From: an uncultured Clostridia bacterium
GTDB lineage: Bacteria; Bacillota_A; Clostridia; TANB77; CAG-508
Reading direction: 5' to 3'
Assembly: GCA_944393405.1 (NCBI GenBank)
Contig: CALYAC010000002.1
Coordinates: forward strand, 96,254 to 160,253
DNA: 64,000 bases
Made by a program: the position numbers and the translations under genes. How positions within the stretch are numbered: the stretch's first letter is position 1; each line of letters starts with the position of its first letter. The notes beneath the pieces were generated by a model. It worked only from the letters and a program-made list of their open reading frames with translations, was not told the origin of the DNA and ran no database searches. This document shows positions 8,992-18,371 of the stretch, one piece after another.

Positions 8992-9447
8992 TTATGAATT
9001 TCTTTCTTGTTCATCAATGTATATAGTTGTTATTTTTCCTGATCTTGAATCATATCCAAATGTTATTTCGTATGTTGCTGCATCTAATATACTACCTTTA
9101 CATGTTTCTCCTGTTAAATACTCTGTTGTTGTATCATCTTGATCAACATCTTGTACATCTACTGTTGCATTTCCTGTTCCTATTACTACTTGGATTCTAT
9201 TTGACTCATCTGATGCTGTTAAATTGTGATTGTTTACTGTGTCTATTAATGTTTTTGCTCTTGATCCTCTTACTGGTCCACCGTATGCATCAAAGTCTCC
9301 ATTATATGCTGCAACTTCCTCCTCTGTCATATCTGTTCCCTGCACTGATTCTTGTGCATTATTGAATACGTACATTCCAACTCCTATTATTGCTATAGCT
9401 AGTAATATTGCACCTGCTATAATTAATGCTTTTGAAGCGTTCTCCAT
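8992..9447 (-). CDS. Pilin-like protein, array copy 4
   Basis: A protein of 151 residues, closest to copy 1 (DAYGGPVRGSRAKTL versus DAYGGQVRGSRAKTL) but with copy 2-like residues at ASDESNRIQVV. The C-terminus is short (DEQERNS). It is separated from copies 1-3 by the larger pilin-like gene at 8200-8928, so the duplication is not a simple head-to-tail run. Ribosome site AAGGAGG eight to nine bases before the ATG. Confidence 0.7.
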   Translation of the reverse strand: MENASKALIIAGAILLAIAIIGVGMYVFNNAQESVQGTDMTEEEVAAYNGDFDAYGGPVRGSRAKTLIDTVNNHNLTASDESNRIQVVIGTGNATVDVQDVDQDDTTTEYLTGETCKGSILDAATYEITFGYDSRSGKITTIYIDEQERNS

Positions 9448-9511
9448 AAAAAATTCCTCCTTATTTTTTTGTTTATTTTTTCCTTTTTATATTAAAATTT
9501 AATATTAAAAT

Positions 9512-9952
9512 CTAATTAGTAACTTCTGTAAAAGTTAAACTTTTTACATTGTTTGTTTTTTCATGGTATGAAATATTAGTACATTTAAAACTAGCTGTAC
9601 TATATATATTAACAAATGATTCTGTACCACTATTTGATATTTTTTCCATTGGTACTGTTTTTGTTTCATCCTCATATATAAATTCTATATATAGTTCTAT
9701 TGAATCTTTACCATTGTCAATATACATACCATTTTCGTCTTTTTCTAATCCAGCTTTCTCATTTATGTCCACCGTCTTATTAATTATACTAATAAGTTGT
9801 GAACCTAAAATCTGTATATTTTCATATGATTTATATATATTATTAATTTCTTGAGCTTCTACTAATTGTTTCCTATAACTATATACTCCATATGTAACCA
9901 TGGCTAATATAATTATGAAAATTATTAGAATTATAAATATCTTTTTTTTCAT
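9512..9952 (-). CDS. Pilus-associated protein with N-terminal membrane helix
   Basis: A protein of 146 residues with a Lys-rich start (MKKKIFIILIIFIIILAMVT), one membrane helix and a helical stretch (YRKQLVEAQEINNIYKSYENIQILG). It ends in a strand motif (NNVKSLTFTEVTN) that resembles the FDYDNRNGxxxxIxFTE-like ends of the neighbouring pilins. It lacks the MENA start. It is located among pilin genes, so it is probably a minor pilin; unrecognised family. Confidence 0.55.
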   Translation of the reverse strand: MKKKIFIILIIFIIILAMVTYGVYSYRKQLVEAQEINNIYKSYENIQILGSQLISIINKTVDINEKAGLEKDENGMYIDNGKDSIELYIEFIYEDETKTVPMEKISNSGTESFVNIYSTASFKCTNISYHEKTNNVKSLTFTEVTN

Positions 9953-10018
9953 AAAGCCTCACTTCTAGTTATATATATCATTAAATACTTTTTTATGCAA
10001 GTATTTATTAACTAATTT

Positions 10019-10567
10019 TTAAAATTCTTCAAATTCCATATAGTTGACCATTCCAGTATTAGCAGCTATGTAATAACCTGTACATTTAAAATACTTTATT
10101 TCTGCATCAATATTGTCTGGATTAGTTCCTGTAACTATTGTATCGTTTTGTTTTATTAATTCAACTAATTCGTCTGAAGTTTCATTTTCTAAATTTTTAT
10201 ATGTTCCTGTATCAGTTTTTAATGAAATTTGTACATATCCGGAACTGTCGGAAGGAGAACCTAATGGATGATTTTCTGATTCTGTATAACCACCTTGAGC
10301 ATTAATTTTATTTGCTAAATTTGCTAATCCAACAATATCATGTATTGTACAAGGAATATCGGTAGTTGTTCCTTCATCAGTAGATATTTTTCCATAATAC
10401 CTTAAAAATTGTGCATTAAATTGTGCAATTTGAGTATCCTCTATCTTGCCTGTTGTTTCAGCACTATATTTTCCCATTTCATTAAATAAATATACTCCAA
10501 TGGAAATAATCATAACACCTACTAAAACTTCTGCAATCATTATTAAGGCTTTTGATGCATTCTCCAT
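10019..10567 (-). CDS. Pilin-like protein (MENASKAL family, longer form)
   Basis: A protein of 182 residues with MENASKALIMIAEVLVGVMI, then a helix and the motif QIAQFNAQFLRYYGK, equivalent to AAYNGDFDAYGG in the array copies. The exposed region includes DIPCTIHDIVGLANLANKINAQGG and ends GYYIAANTGMVNYMEFEEF. It is probably a minor pilin. It starts 10 nt after the stop of the next pilin-like gene and has ribosome site AGGAAAGGA. Confidence 0.62.
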   Translation of the reverse strand: MENASKALIMIAEVLVGVMIISIGVYLFNEMGKYSAETTGKIEDTQIAQFNAQFLRYYGKISTDEGTTTDIPCTIHDIVGLANLANKINAQGGYTESENHPLGSPSDSSGYVQISLKTDTGTYKNLENETSDELVELIKQNDTIVTGTNPDNIDAEIKYFKCTGYYIAANTGMVNYMEFEEF

Positions 10568-10577
10568 TCCTTTCCTC

Positions 10578-11309
10578 CTATATTTCAGTAAAATTAATTT
10601 CTATAACTCTACCATTTCTATTATCATAAACAAATCCATTTTTTCCACTTGCGTCTCCGGGTCTAAATCTTTTACCTTCTTTAAATTGCGTATATATTGA
10701 ATCTAAAAGATCATAATTTCTAACATCTTCTATAAGTTTTTCTATATTACCTCTTTCTGTTCCCGCATTATCAAGTAATGTTTTTTCTAAATCATATGTT
10801 GGTGTATTTGATGGTATATTAATTTCAAATTCTGCTGCAATTTCCCTATAAGTTTTTGTCCAATAATATTTTGGACTTTTATTATTATATTCAGGCTTAG
10901 GCTCTTCTAGTTTTTCTATTTCACTTTCAATACCATCTGATCCTTTTACTTCATCATATAATTCATCTAAATCATAAGTTCCTGCTCTAAAATAATCATA
11001 ATCTTCACCAGTAAATAGATCATTTGTTATAGTGACATTTAATTGTATTGGTATATAGCCATCTTCAGTATATTGTGCATTATAATCTTCTACATAATTA
11101 ATTAGAGATAATAATTCACTTCCATATAGATTTCTATTAAATTGTTCTACCTGTCTTATAAATTCAGTATCAGTTGCAGTTTGCTCACTATCTTCAACAG
11201 TTTGTTGCCAATCAGACAATTGCTGATATCCTACAACAACAAGAGTTATAACTAATAATGATATTAGAACCGATCCTGCCATAATAAGTGCTTTTGATGC
11301 GTTCTCCAT
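10578..11309 (-). CDS. Pilin-like protein (MENASKAL family, longest of the group)
   Basis: A protein of 243 residues with MENASKALIMAGSVLISLLVITLVV, then a helix containing FIRQVEQFNRNLYGSELLSLINYVEDYN and a C-terminal FVYDNRNGRVIEINFTEI. The FN-x-x-(L/F)-Y-G element and the terminal strand are the two features shared with all pilins of the operon. It is the first pilin-like gene after the TadB/TadC gene in transcription order, a place often held by a minor pilin. Confidence 0.62.
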   Translation of the reverse strand: MENASKALIMAGSVLISLLVITLVVVGYQQLSDWQQTVEDSEQTATDTEFIRQVEQFNRNLYGSELLSLINYVEDYNAQYTEDGYIPIQLNVTITNDLFTGEDYDYFRAGTYDLDELYDEVKGSDGIESEIEKLEEPKPEYNNKSPKYYWTKTYREIAAEFEINIPSNTPTYDLEKTLLDNAGTERGNIEKLIEDVRNYDLLDSIYTQFKEGKRFRPGDASGKNGFVYDNRNGRVIEINFTEI

Positions 11310-11334
11310 ATATTAATCCTTTCCTCAATATACT

Positions 11335-13422
11335 CTAATAATCAGCTGTCATACCAGACATAGATGTTGTCATACTTGTCATACCTATAAATACTAGTGG
11401 TATAATTAAATATCCCACGAATACTACTATCATTGGAGCAAAACCAATAGCTCTGCCTATCATACCTTTTCTAGAAATTAATCTCTCATTAGATTCTTTT
11501 CTCTTTGCTTGATAGTAGTCTCTTTCTGTATCTAATTCATCAAATGCATCTGCAATTGGTATTTTTTCAACTGCTGCTTGCAAACTTTCAACAATTCTTA
11601 TAAATTGTTGGAAAGATACATCTTCTTTTAATTGTTCTAAAGCTTCCCAAGGACCACTTTCATAGTTATTAACACATTTACTAATTGGTTCTTTAAAGAT
11701 ATTTGCATATCTTTCAAGCCATTCTAGTATAATTTCAACATTTACTCTTTCAATTCTCATAAGCATTAAAATGATCGTTTGGAATTGCATTACTTCATCT
11801 TCCATTTCAAGTTGTCTCATTTTAGCTTGGAATTTCAACATCCAAACAGGCATGTTATATGCAACTACTGCTAGAACCATTGCTATTATTAATTCAAACC
11901 ATTGCATATTTTCACTATTAACTAATTGAATCTTTTCCAATACTCTTTCAGCTGCAACTTGAATTTCATCGTCTCCTGCATCTATATAAAACTCGTCTAT
12001 TCTTCCCCTTGCCATTTCTTTTGCAATTGCATCTACGGTAACTTCTGGATCATCTTTAAAATGATAAATATAGTTATTGTCCGATTCTGTAATTTCCATT
12101 GCGTTTGCCAAATCTTTTTCTGACATCTGCCCAATGATATCATAATTTGCTGTCGGATCCGTATAAACATTATTTATTACCAGAGCATGAAGTTGCATTA
12201 CCAAAATAATTGTAGCAATAAAAGTAACAATACCTAATATTAACCTATTTATATAAATCCATTCCATCCTATCTTTAGATGCTGCATCTTTCATATCTTT
12301 TTGTAAATTTCTATACTCTTTAGTTCCAGGTTTTGGAATAAATAAATCTACAATTCTTTTTATAATTGGATTTCTATATAGTTTAGCCTGCCATGGATTT
12401 TCTGTATCTTTAGTATTTAAATTAACTGAGCCATTATCTTTCAACTTTCTTGTTAATAAATAACAAACAAAAGTTAATACAAGTATCAATATCTGAACAA
12501 TCATTCCGCCTTTTCCATTATAGAATGATGCTGTAAAACTAAATTGTGATACTGCCCAGTTTTTTAATGGTTCCATAAATAATACTGGTACAATAGAGAT
12601 AAGTGATAAACTCTGGAACACATAATCTAATTTATCTCTTTTTAATATCTCTAATTGCATTTCTTGTGTAATATTATTCAAATTCTTTAAATATAGTGAT
12701 GCTCCATTTACTTTTCTATCACCAAATTCCTTTGTTAAATATGAAACTCCGGCGAATTCCTTCAAATATGGATTTGGAGCTATATCATAGTATTTTTCAA
12801 GTTCTCCTTCTGGATCATTTGAAATTAATACTTCATAAATTTTTTCAGCTTGCCTTGACATTTCAACATCTTCATCTTCTTGTGCAACTTGATATATTGC
12901 CTCTTCAACCATGTTATATTCATGATAAGCATGTCTTATTTCTGAGAAGAAGTTAATCTGTTCTCTTAATAATTTATTATCGATTTTATCAACCATACCA
13001 TTTATTAATGTATCAGCTAAAAATATCTCGAATATTAAAAGGAATGACATTAATAAATAGTTTTGACTTGTTAACATTATTATTACTATAGACAATGGAA
13101 CAATAATTAATATAGCTTTTGTTAAAATTGATGCTGCTTGTTTTCTTGTTAAGTATTCATCATCAATGTTTATAATTTCCAGTCTTCTTCTAATTTTTAA
13201 TATATATCTTTTTATGAAAGGAATTTTTGTATATTTAACATATAATTTTTGATACAAAATTTCCATTGAGAAACTTTTTTCTTTAGTACCTGCTCTTAAT
13301 TTTTCTATTTCTCTAATTCCTGATGCCTTTATTTTCCTTTGAAGTAATAAATAAATTATTACTATAATAACAAAGATTGCTACTACACCAATTAATAAAT
13401 ACTTTAATATATCATTTGACAT
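11335..13422 (-). CDS. Fused TadB-TadC type II/IV secretion inner-membrane protein
   Basis: A protein of 695 residues with two T2SSF-like modules in one chain, whereas TadB and TadC are normally two proteins of about 300 residues each. The first half has membrane helices near residues 5-27, 105-150 and 270-330 around a cytosolic helical bundle (LLREQINFFSEIRHAYHEYNMVEEA). The second half has helices near 390-415 and 515-540, a bundle (MQFQTIILMLMRIERVNVEIILEWLER) and a final membrane segment before MTSMTTSMSGM. It forms the inner-membrane platform for the pilus ATPase. It lies 22 nt downstream of the ATPase gene. Confidence 0.82.
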   Translation of the reverse strand: MSNDILKYLLIGVVAIFVIIVIIYLLLQRKIKASGIREIEKLRAGTKEKSFSMEILYQKLYVKYTKIPFIKRYILKIRRRLEIINIDDEYLTRKQAASILTKAILIIVPLSIVIIMLTSQNYLLMSFLLIFEIFLADTLINGMVDKIDNKLLREQINFFSEIRHAYHEYNMVEEAIYQVAQEDEDVEMSRQAEKIYEVLISNDPEGELEKYYDIAPNPYLKEFAGVSYLTKEFGDRKVNGASLYLKNLNNITQEMQLEILKRDKLDYVFQSLSLISIVPVLFMEPLKNWAVSQFSFTASFYNGKGGMIVQILILVLTFVCYLLTRKLKDNGSVNLNTKDTENPWQAKLYRNPIIKRIVDLFIPKPGTKEYRNLQKDMKDAASKDRMEWIYINRLILGIVTFIATIILVMQLHALVINNVYTDPTANYDIIGQMSEKDLANAMEITESDNNYIYHFKDDPEVTVDAIAKEMARGRIDEFYIDAGDDEIQVAAERVLEKIQLVNSENMQWFELIIAMVLAVVAYNMPVWMLKFQAKMRQLEMEDEVMQFQTIILMLMRIERVNVEIILEWLERYANIFKEPISKCVNNYESGPWEALEQLKEDVSFQQFIRIVESLQAAVEKIPIADAFDELDTERDYYQAKRKESNERLISRKGMIGRAIGFAPMIVVFVGYLIIPLVFIGMTSMTTSMSGMTADY

Positions 13423-13444
13423 TGATTAAGCCCGCACCTCCTTG

Positions 13445-15432
13445 TTATTCTTTATTTTTAGCTGTTGCTTTATTTTCATCATTCATCCTCTTTAAATCAT
13501 CTATATCTTCTGCTATTTTTTCACCATCATCAGTATCATCTGCATATGATTTCATCTTTATACCCCAATTTCTTAATAAGAATTTATCAAATTCTCCAAC
13601 ATCACTGTCATCCATATTATTTCTCATTTCTATAATATTCTTTTCTGAAATAGGGTTTGTAAGTACATAAGTACCATCATGATATTCCATTATATTTACA
13701 TATTTATATAATTCTTTATTAGTACTCTTTGTAAAATATATTGTTGCATTATCCATGAATTTATCTAGTTTACCTTCTATTGTCTTTTCTTTTCTATGAT
13801 CATATGTATATTCATTTTTTTCTTCAACTGGAATACATTCTGTTACTCTTTCAATATATCTTCTACCTCTAAAGTCTTTTACTAAGTGTATATCAAAGTT
13901 TAAAACTTGAACAACTTGTTCTTCTGCTGTTTTTTCATTTTTGAAAACACCAGCTCTTAGCATTGAGTTACGAAGTGCTGTAACCAAATCTGGAAAAGTC
14001 TTAGCATGGTGAGTAAATAATGTAAATTTAGAAGCAACCTGTGCTGATTGTATCATCCAAGATGCTACGGGGTCTGTTGCAACCTCTCCGGATTATATTA
14101 ACAGAACCATCAGTCTTTTTCTGAACGTCCAAACAATCTTGTCCAGATACTGTTTCTGTTTCTCTCATTGATAAGATATTTCTTGTTGGATAAATCTTTC
14201 TTAAGTGAAGCTCGAATGCAGTTTCAGTAATACGAAGGTTCATAGTTTCATATATATTTTCAATCATAGCCATAAGCATTGTTGTCTTTCCGGCATCCTT
14301 GCTCACCAGTTAGTGAAATAATTCTAGCACCCTTTACTAAGAATTTTAATAATTCTATTGCTTCTTCTTTTCCAGGGAAACGAATAATTTGTTCTAGTGC
14401 TGCACGCTTTACGTCGAACTTTCTTACGAAGAAGGCCCATGTTTCTGACATACTTGGTCTAACAACAACAACACGAGAACCATCCTTCATTTCATTTATT
14501 TTATAACCATTTGTATCAGACAACTGACCAGGGTTATTGTATTTATATATGTTTTGACATACTCTTTTTAATTCTGCTTCTGAACCAAAAGACAAGAAAG
14601 CAAGTCTTATAGATTTACCAGCAAACATTATCCAAATACTATCACAAGCACGTGGAACTTTATGTTCTGCTATTTGAGATAAATAGTCACTATCAGTTTG
14701 AGCAACTTGGCTTAGGAATGATTCTGGAAGACCAGATACACCTCCTGAAATACCATCTATGTTCATATCTCTTATTTCGTCTATACTACTATATCCTTTA
14801 TATTTTTGATAAATTCTCTGTACTACTACGTTTATTTTATCTTCTAGAGTTAATACAAAATTTTCTTTTTCATATATATCATTTATTTCTTCTTCAGTTA
14901 TTACATAACATGGTTTAGATTCACCATCAACATATTTTAGTTGAGCTAAATCATATTTTTTTATAACCTCTGTTAATGCTTCATAACCAAATTCTTTTTT
15001 ATACATATATAGTATTATTTCAAACTTGTCCTGTGCTGTTAATAGTGATGGAACATCAAAAGGAATTGCTTTAGATACATTAGTTTCATCAACACCATAT
15101 TCCTTATATAACAAGTCATAAATTAATTCTTTAACATATTTCTTGTCATTAACATCACCATATGTACAGCCTTTTAACGCTTTCTTAAGTTCATATTTTT
15201 TATTTTTTCTTCTTTTAAGTTCCTCTTCCGAAAGCCCTATATCATATAAGTTGATTTTTGTTGTTTCATCAAGTCTCTTTTTTACAAACTCTATCATTTT
15301 TTCTAGAGTATATGTTTTATCATCAACTTCTAAAGTATTGTCGGCTTCTTGTTTTTTTCTTTTATTTAAAAAGCTAAATAGTAATGCAAATGCAACTAGT
15401 ACAACTATTACTATTAATAATACGTTTAACAT
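13445..15432 (-). CDS. Tad/CpaF-type pilus ATPase interrupted by two +1 frameshifts
   Basis: This is the secretion ATPase (T2SSE family) that powers pilus assembly. The span is 1988 nt; removing two extra bases gives one 661-residue protein with continuous similarity throughout. It has an N-terminal membrane helix (MLNVLLIVIVVLVAFALLF), a helical region, and GYKINEMKDGSRVVVVRPSM, equivalent to the CpaF N-terminal ATPase lobe. The Walker A is LTGEQGC/GKTTMLM, with a frameshift between C and G. Then comes a helical lobe (RITETAFELHLRKIYPTRN), and VNII/GEVATDPVASW with the second frameshift, then SKFTLFTHHAKTFPDLVTAL. Without recoding the product stops 9 codons after the first site and would lack an ATP site. 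Either recoded, or a pseudogene, or a sequence error; see the two site entries. Confidence 0.85.
14088..14090 (-). other. +1 frameshift site 2 in pilus ATPase (ATC CGG A)
   Basis: The zero frame reads AAT ATA ATC CGG AGA. Skipping one C restores ATC-GGA-GAG-GTT, encoding the conserved IIGEV element of the ATPase. The zero frame otherwise continues into a nonsense sequence ending in GCF. The shifted frame is then open for 203 codons to the normal end. The in-frame codon at the shift is CGG. Confidence 0.9.
14290..14292 (-). other. +1 frameshift site 1 in pilus ATPase Walker A (TGC CGG A)
   Basis: The zero frame reads GGA TGC CGG AAA GAC AAC. Skipping one C gives TGC-GGA-AAG-ACA-ACA, that is the Walker A GEQGCGKTT. 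Without the skip the frame ends nine codons later. The same signature recurs at 14088-14090 and 53676-53678. Confidence 0.9.
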
Positions 15433-15456
15433 GCTTTATTCTCCCTTCCTAAAGGA

Positions 15457-16299
15457 TTATATCTTAGCTTGTAGTTCTTGTAATTTAGCTATAATACTTT
15501 CAATCACTTCATTTATTCCTCTTACAAATATCGAGTTTCTATCTGCTGAATCTAATCTTTTTAATCTTAAGAAATAATCAACAGCCTTACCTTCTGAGCA
15601 AGCTTCGAAATATAGTGTGTTATATGGAATAGCAAGTACACTTCTCTTTTCCTTCATATATCTGCTAACATTTTTAACATTATATTTTGAATGAGCATCA
15701 TATCTTCCTATTAAAAGCATTATATTTCTTCTTTTATAAAATTCGTCATTTTTTCGTAATTCTACAATTTCGTCAATTGTTTTTAGTCTTTGAGTCATAT
15801 TCATAATTACAACATCTGATGCATCTAATATATCTTTTGCTTGTTTCCCATCCATTCTTCTGGTCAAATCCACAAAAATCATATCATAATATCTGCTAGC
15901 TATTTTTAATATCTCAGGATAATTTGATGCGATTCTTTCATATTCTTGATATGTAGATGTATTAGGAGAACAAAGGATATCTAATCTATCTCTTAAAACA
16001 GTTCTCGAATAATTTTTTACAATGTCAGGATTAGTCTTGCTACTTATTAATGTTCTAATTAATCCTTCAACACCAGAATCTATTCCTACCTGTTTTACAC
16101 TTCCTCCTAATAATGATGGTTTTTTATTTTCTGCTTGTAAATCCCAAAAGCAATCTTCTAAAGTTTTATCTTGGAAACTTGTAGATACTATTAATATTTT
16201 ATAATTATGTTCTATTGCCATTTGCGTTGCAGTTGCAACCAATGACAATGTTTGTCCTGTTTCCTTTGATTCATTACTTTTAAAAGTTATAATTGACAT
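15457..16299 (-). CDS. TadZ/CpaE-like MinD-type protein
   Basis: A protein of 280 residues of the ParA/MinD fold used to localise Tad machines. It starts MSIITFKSNESKETGQTLSLVATATQMA; the expected deviant Walker A (KGGxGKT) is replaced by SNESKETGQT, so nucleotide binding may be weak or lost. A following strand IFVDLTRRMDGKQAKDIL matches the MinD Walker B region (DLTRRMDG). It ends in a helix with VIESIIAKLQELQ. It lies between the ATPase gene and another MinD-like gene, with only three bases between it and that neighbour. Confidence 0.72.
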   Translation of the reverse strand: MSIITFKSNESKETGQTLSLVATATQMAIEHNYKILIVSTSFQDKTLEDCFWDLQAENKKPSLLGGSVKQVGIDSGVEGLIRTLISSKTNPDIVKNYSRTVLRDRLDILCSPNTSTYQEYERIASNYPEILKIASRYYDMIFVDLTRRMDGKQAKDILDASDVVIMNMTQRLKTIDEIVELRKNDEFYKRRNIMLLIGRYDAHSKYNVKNVSRYMKEKRSVLAIPYNTLYFEACSEGKAVDYFLRLKRLDSADRNSIFVRGINEVIESIIAKLQELQAKI

Positions 16300-16302
16300 A
16301 TG

Positions 16303-17001
16303 CTAAACTCCTTTTTCCAACTGTTTGAATATTCTTTTTAATGCTGAATATTCTTCTTTTTCTGAAATTTGTTCTACAATATATAATAAAGATTCTTTAT
16401 ATTGACTGCTTAAATTTTTGAATTTTATTTTTGCTACTCTTTGATTTTCAGCAATTACAGTTTGGTCTCCTATTTCAAAAGGAAAATAAATTCTTTCTTC
16501 AGACCAATCAATTTTATATCCTAAAGACAAATAATTTAAATATTCATCTTCTTCTGGGCTCGCATCTCTTGAAAACATTACCTTAGTTAGTTTTAAAATT
16601 TGTTCTAGTCCGCTTAAAATTTCTAACCCTTTTTTCAAACTATATAAATCTATTCCAGTAACAAAATAATTAACACATTCATTGTTTATATTAAATTCTT
16701 TTATCGACTCTGCATCATCTATATCTATTAAGGCAATATCATATGGCAATTCATTTTGTTCAGTCAAACCTAAATATTCTTTTATTTCTTCGAAGTTGCT
16801 GAAACCTACAGCAACTTCGATTTCTTCAAATTCAGTAACATAAGCTTTAGTTGGTTTTATAACTGGTACAATGTATTTTGCTTTTTGGCTCATTGTAGAA
16901 TCAATTACTATAACTTTTTTTCCTAGTGCAACTAAAACTTTTGCTATGTATAATATCAAGTCTGTCTTGTCATAACTACCTATAAAGCTTATTTTTTTCA
17001 T
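16303..17001 (-). CDS. Second TadZ-like MinD-type protein (degenerate P-loop)
   Basis: A protein of 232 residues beginning MKKISFIGSYDKTDLILYIAKVL, which follows the MinD pattern strand-loop-helix with the P-loop reduced to GSYDKTD. Then come VIVIDSTMSQKAKYIVP (the switch region) and PYDIALIDIDDAES (Walker B-like). Two adjacent degenerate MinD-like proteins suggest a heterodimeric localisation module for the pilus; this is inferred. It starts 15 nt after cpaB ends. Confidence 0.68.
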   Translation of the reverse strand: MKKISFIGSYDKTDLILYIAKVLVALGKKVIVIDSTMSQKAKYIVPVIKPTKAYVTEFEEIEVAVGFSNFEEIKEYLGLTEQNELPYDIALIDIDDAESIKEFNINNECVNYFVTGIDLYSLKKGLEILSGLEQILKLTKVMFSRDASPEEDEYLNYLSLGYKIDWSEERIYFPFEIGDQTVIAENQRVAKIKFKNLSSQYKESLLYIVEQISEKEEYSALKRIFKQLEKGV

Positions 17002-17015
17002 TGAATCCTCCTAAA

Positions 17016-18284
17016 TTATACTAATGAATCTATATATTCTTCTCTTGCATCTTGCAAGCTTGTTATTTCTTCTTCTGTTTTATCTGTAACTAAGTCTTTT
17101 GCTTCTTCTGGATCTTCATATGTTGTTGCATCATCTATTGATTCTCTTACTATTTTATCATTTCCAGATCTTATATCATCGTTATATCTATTAACTAATT
17201 CTGCTTTAGCTGTTTCTACGATATTTGGATCATTTCTAATTAATGCCATTGTTTCTGCATTAGGTATATATGTTTCTTCAGCTGCGTTTTGAAGTCCTGG
17301 ATCAACATATCTTGTTGCATATAATTTTGCTCCATTCATTTCATAAGATTCAACTATAGCACAGCTTAATGTTAAGATTTCATCTTCTGTCAAATCCATC
17401 CAAATACAATTTGTAGAATCTACTTCTTCTATTACAGGAATTTCAACTTCTTTATGAGATACTACTATTAAGTCTTGTCCATCTGGTAATCTTAATCTTA
17501 TATCTACATAATCACCTGTTTGAATTTGTGTTGGTAATGAAATAATGTTATATTCTTGTTTTCTAACATCATCTCTTGTTAATTGTCCTTCTGCTACCAT
17601 ATCAGGTGTTATAACTGTATTTGCATACATGTCTATTTTAGCTATTAAAGGCATAGCTTCAAGCATTTCTTTTGTATAATTATATCTTGTTGCCTCTGTA
17701 ATTGATTGATCTGTTGTTTCTGGTATTAATATATAATATCCACCAACCTCATCATCAAATTTAATTTCACAATTTACATTCATTGTGTTGTTTCCAACTA
17801 TCATTTGTCTTGTAATGTATTGTGTATTTTCTACTTCAGTTAATTTATTTTTTGTATCATCTTGTATTGCATTATAATCTGCTTCAGAATAAATTATAAA
17901 TCCATCTCCATCTTTTACAGTGCTTGTTCCTAGTGCATTTGTTGGATCTTTAAATCTATATCCTGTATAAGCTTGATTTCCTTGCTCATCAGCTAGAAAA
18001 TAGCTATTTAAAACTTCTACATCCCCTATTGCATTTTGTGGTACTGTTGAAGTAAAAACATCTAATGTTTTTAACATGTCATTTGTAATAATTTGACCTG
18101 ATTTAACATTACTTTTTAATACATATACTTTTGTAAGAGCTGCTTCTTGCTCCTCGATTGTTTTATTTAAATCCATTACTTGAAATATTAAAAAAGCTAT
18201 TATTGCACCTGTAATCAATAATGTTATTAATATTCCTAATAAAAATGAATTATTTGCTTTCCTTTGCATTGGATTCATTGCCAT
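17016..18284 (-). CDS. CpaB-like pilus assembly protein (SAF domain)
   Basis: A protein of 422 residues from ATG 18284. It has an N-terminal membrane helix (about residues 15-38), then KVYVLKSNVKSGQIITNDMLKTLDV, the SAF domain typical of CpaB/RcpC, and a second SAF-like repeat beginning INKDMYANTVITPDMVAEGQL-type sequence. It is the first gene of the pilus operon. An in-frame upstream extension to 18311 (MSNFKEEYI) is possible, but the AAGGAGG (18299-18293) sits 8 nt before ATG 18284, so I chose this start. It is transcribed from a promoter with the repeated GTAATA operator. Confidence 0.82.
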   Translation of the reverse strand: MAMNPMQRKANNSFLLGILITLLITGAIIAFLIFQVMDLNKTIEEQEAALTKVYVLKSNVKSGQIITNDMLKTLDVFTSTVPQNAIGDVEVLNSYFLADEQGNQAYTGYRFKDPTNALGTSTVKDGDGFIIYSEADYNAIQDDTKNKLTEVENTQYITRQMIVGNNTMNVNCEIKFDDEVGGYYILIPETTDQSITEATRYNYTKEMLEAMPLIAKIDMYANTVITPDMVAEGQLTRDDVRKQEYNIISLPTQIQTGDYVDIRLRLPDGQDLIVVSHKEVEIPVIEEVDSTNCIWMDLTEDEILTLSCAIVESYEMNGAKLYATRYVDPGLQNAAEETYIPNAETMALIRNDPNIVETAKAELVNRYNDDIRSGNDKIVRESIDDATTYEDPEEAKDLVTDKTEEEITSLQDAREEYIDSLV

Positions 18285-18329
18285 AATATATTCCTCCTTA
18301 AAATTTGACAAAATATTATTTCATATTTT

Positions 18330-18358
18330 ATTTTACAACATTATATTAAAAAATACAA
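18330..18358 (-). promoter_or_regulatory. Candidate promoter of the pilus operon
   Basis: Minus-strand TTGTAT (18358-18353), a 17-nt spacer and TAAAAT (18335-18330), about 46 nt upstream of the cpaB start. The operator-like repeat block begins 17 nt further upstream. Other AT-rich boxes in this region could also serve. Confidence 0.5.
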
Positions 18359-18371
18359 TAACATTAAGTCT

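Noticed and set aside
6713..9447. CRISPR-like or integron-like array because of repeated blocks
   Set aside because: The repeats are whole protein-coding genes with ribosome sites; there are no short direct repeats with spacers and no cas or integrase gene.
14281..14300. Stop-codon reassignment as the reason for the broken genes
   Set aside because: UAA, UAG and UGA all end normal genes here; the breaks are single extra bases, not internal stops in an otherwise correct frame.
14028..14306. A separate 92-residue protein beginning MSKDAGKTTMLMAMIENIY
   Set aside because: It is the middle of the pilus ATPase read after the first +1 shift; its GTG start is inside the Walker A of the parent gene.
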